Under the pieces are notes generated by a model. That model searched no databases. It was not told the origin of the DNA and worked only from the letters and a program-made list of their open reading frames with translations. Position numbers and translations under genes: made by a program. Below, in pieces: positions 62,737 to 64,000 of a DNA stretch of 64,000 bases (within the stretch, counting starts at the first letter, position 1; each line of letters begins with the position of its first letter). The DNA is from Hanleya hanleyi (lineage: Eukaryota; Mollusca; Polyplacophora; Lepidopleurida; Hanleyidae): the NCBI GenBank assembly GCA_036873755.1, contig JAVTVY010037230.1, positions 94,001 through 158,000 of the forward strand. The letters run 5' to 3'.

Positions 62737-62739
62737 CTT

Positions 62740-63049
62740 GTCTGCCTATCAACTTGTATGTGTAAATGATGTGTCTATTCACGTTGTGTTTGCACATGTG
62801 AACTTCAATATGCCATATTTCTTCCAACCCTTTCAAAATGATGGACCGGTAAAAACAGAGGTATTGCACACCACCATCACCAATGTCTTCTGAAAAGAAG
62901 CAATAAAACATATGTACACAATTTCAGCTTTCCACTTTTCAACTGTAAATGAAGTTTCAACTTATTACTAACTTACAGAACCTGAATGGCTTACATGTAT
63001 CACATCAACTTAACTATACGTAGAAATCCAACAAACAGGAACATTACAC
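62740..63049. other. Sequence upstream of the candidate exon; nothing identified
   Basis: A 60-codon minus-strand frame overlaps 62729-62911 but has no recognisable content. Confidence 0.4.
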
Positions 63050-64000
63050 ATGTTCCTCAAGTCGTGTGTCAAAGCGGTGTCGGGCAGAAATGTATGTGAA
63101 GTCAACTGTCAAAGCAGTGTTGGAGAGCAGTGAACGTGAAGTCTAGTGTCAAATTGGGATAGGACTTAGGGTTATGTATCATTAGTAACTTTTACATTCA
63201 TGGTCATTTCAGCAATCGAAATCAAATAATTTCTCCACCAGTGTACCTCAGATGAAATGTTGAAACATACTGGGAGAATGATGTGCTTCAACTTCAGTGT
63301 CAAAGCCAGTGTATGGAGGAATGTACATCAAGTTGACAGTTAAAGCAGTGTTAAGGAGGAATGTACATGTAAAGTGTCAGAGTGGTGTTAGTCAAGAAGG
63401 TACGTCAAGTTGACTGTGAAAGCGGTGTTAGAAGGGAATGTACTTCAACTGAAGTGTGAAAGCGGTGTTGGGGAAAAATGTATGTGAAAAGTGTGAAAGC
63501 GCTGTTAGGGAAGAAGGTACGTGAAGTCAGGAGTCAAACTGGTGTTAGGGAGCAATGTACATCAAGTCAATGTACATCAAGTCGAGTGTCAAAGCAGTGT
63601 TAGGGAGGAATGTACATGAAGTGGAGTGTCAAAGTGGTGTTAGGGAGGAATCAGGATAGGGGTTAGGGTCAGGTTCATTTCAGCTATCAAAATGAAATAA
63701 GTCGAGTGTCAAAGCAGTGTTAGGGAGGAATGTATGTGAAGTCCGCTGTCAAAGTGGGGTTAGGGAGGAATCAGGATGACACTTCGGGTTAGGTACGTTT
63801 CGTAACTATCATGTTGAGAAAGGTACGTAAGTCAAGAGTCAAAGTGGAGTTAGGAAGGAATGTACGTGAAGTTGAGTGTCAAAGTGGTGTTAGGGAGGAA
63901 TGTACGTGAAGTCGAGTGTCAAAGCAGGGTTAGGGAGGGTTGTATGTGAAGACGAATGTCAAATCGGTGTTAGGGAGGAATGTACGTGTAGCCGAGTGTC
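63050..64000. repeat. 40-bp satellite, about 20 degenerate units, running off the window end
   Basis: Unit TGTCAAAG(C/T)(A/G)GTGTTAGGGA plus GGAATGTACGTGAAGTCGAG. Regular from about 63580 to the end; earlier copies are interrupted by insertions such as 63160-63250. Each full unit carries a TTAGGG hexamer. Confidence 0.9.

Overview
The window is eukaryotic, and almost everything that can be named in it is a mobile element. Three LTR retrotransposon groups (Ty3/Gypsy, BEL/Pao and deletion derivatives), an L1/Tx1-like LINE, a Penelope-like element with an N-terminal GIY-YIG domain, and Polinton/Maverick (adintovirus-like) pieces all appear, separated by long AT-rich stretches with tandem and inverted repeats. 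This mix fits a metazoan with a repeat-rich genome, most likely a marine invertebrate (cephalochordate, hemichordate, mollusc or similar). The species cannot be fixed from sequence alone. No ordinary conserved host gene was recognised; one short minus-strand ORF near 62.4-62.7 kb is the best candidate exon.

Layout. 1-12.6 kb: AT-rich leader of unknown nature, then Gypsy A with a helix-hairpin-helix/coiled-coil ORF, gag, protease, RT-RNase H-integrase and an extra ORF in the env position that encodes zinc fingers plus a TatD-type metallonuclease. 12.7-14.2 kb: BEL/Pao integrase fragment without LTR. 14.2-16.1 kb: right end of a Polinton (capsid-protein tail, adenain-type protease, terminal repeats). 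16.1-27.65 kb: a decayed LINE split by a 9.06-kb Gypsy B (two 276-bp LTRs, TSD TACA), whose integrase is itself split by a 2.2-kb deleted Gypsy C (TSD CACA). 27.684-31.550 kb: a structurally complete 3.87-kb miniature Polinton with TIRs of 1.0-1.25 kb, TSD ATCCAT, terminal hairpin palindromes and one gene, the packaging ATPase. 31.6-44.9 kb: non-coding, with many repeats. 44.9-52.2 kb: a third Polinton-derived repeat field invaded by a 3.6-kb Penelope-like element and fragments of it. 52.2-55.5 kb: a decayed minus-strand Gypsy D. 55.5-64 kb: mostly non-coding, with a 522-bp tandem duplication, a complex GACA-rich repeat and a 40-bp satellite running off the end.

The insertions can be ordered in time. 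Gypsy C sits in Gypsy B, which sits in the LINE. The Penelope-like element sits inside a unit of an older ~150-bp repeat family. This family (called S here) occurs in all three Polinton-related loci and carries TGCGCATGCGCA palindromes. The neighbouring terminal regions are rich in TGACGTCA, CCGGAAGT and AAGGTCA motifs.

The most interesting items are the ATPase-only miniature Polinton with hairpin-forming ends, the TatD nuclease ORF carried by a Gypsy element, the BEL integrase placed flush against Polinton capsid/protease genes, and a 131-bp repeated insert in the Penelope reverse transcriptase whose removal restores the reading frame.
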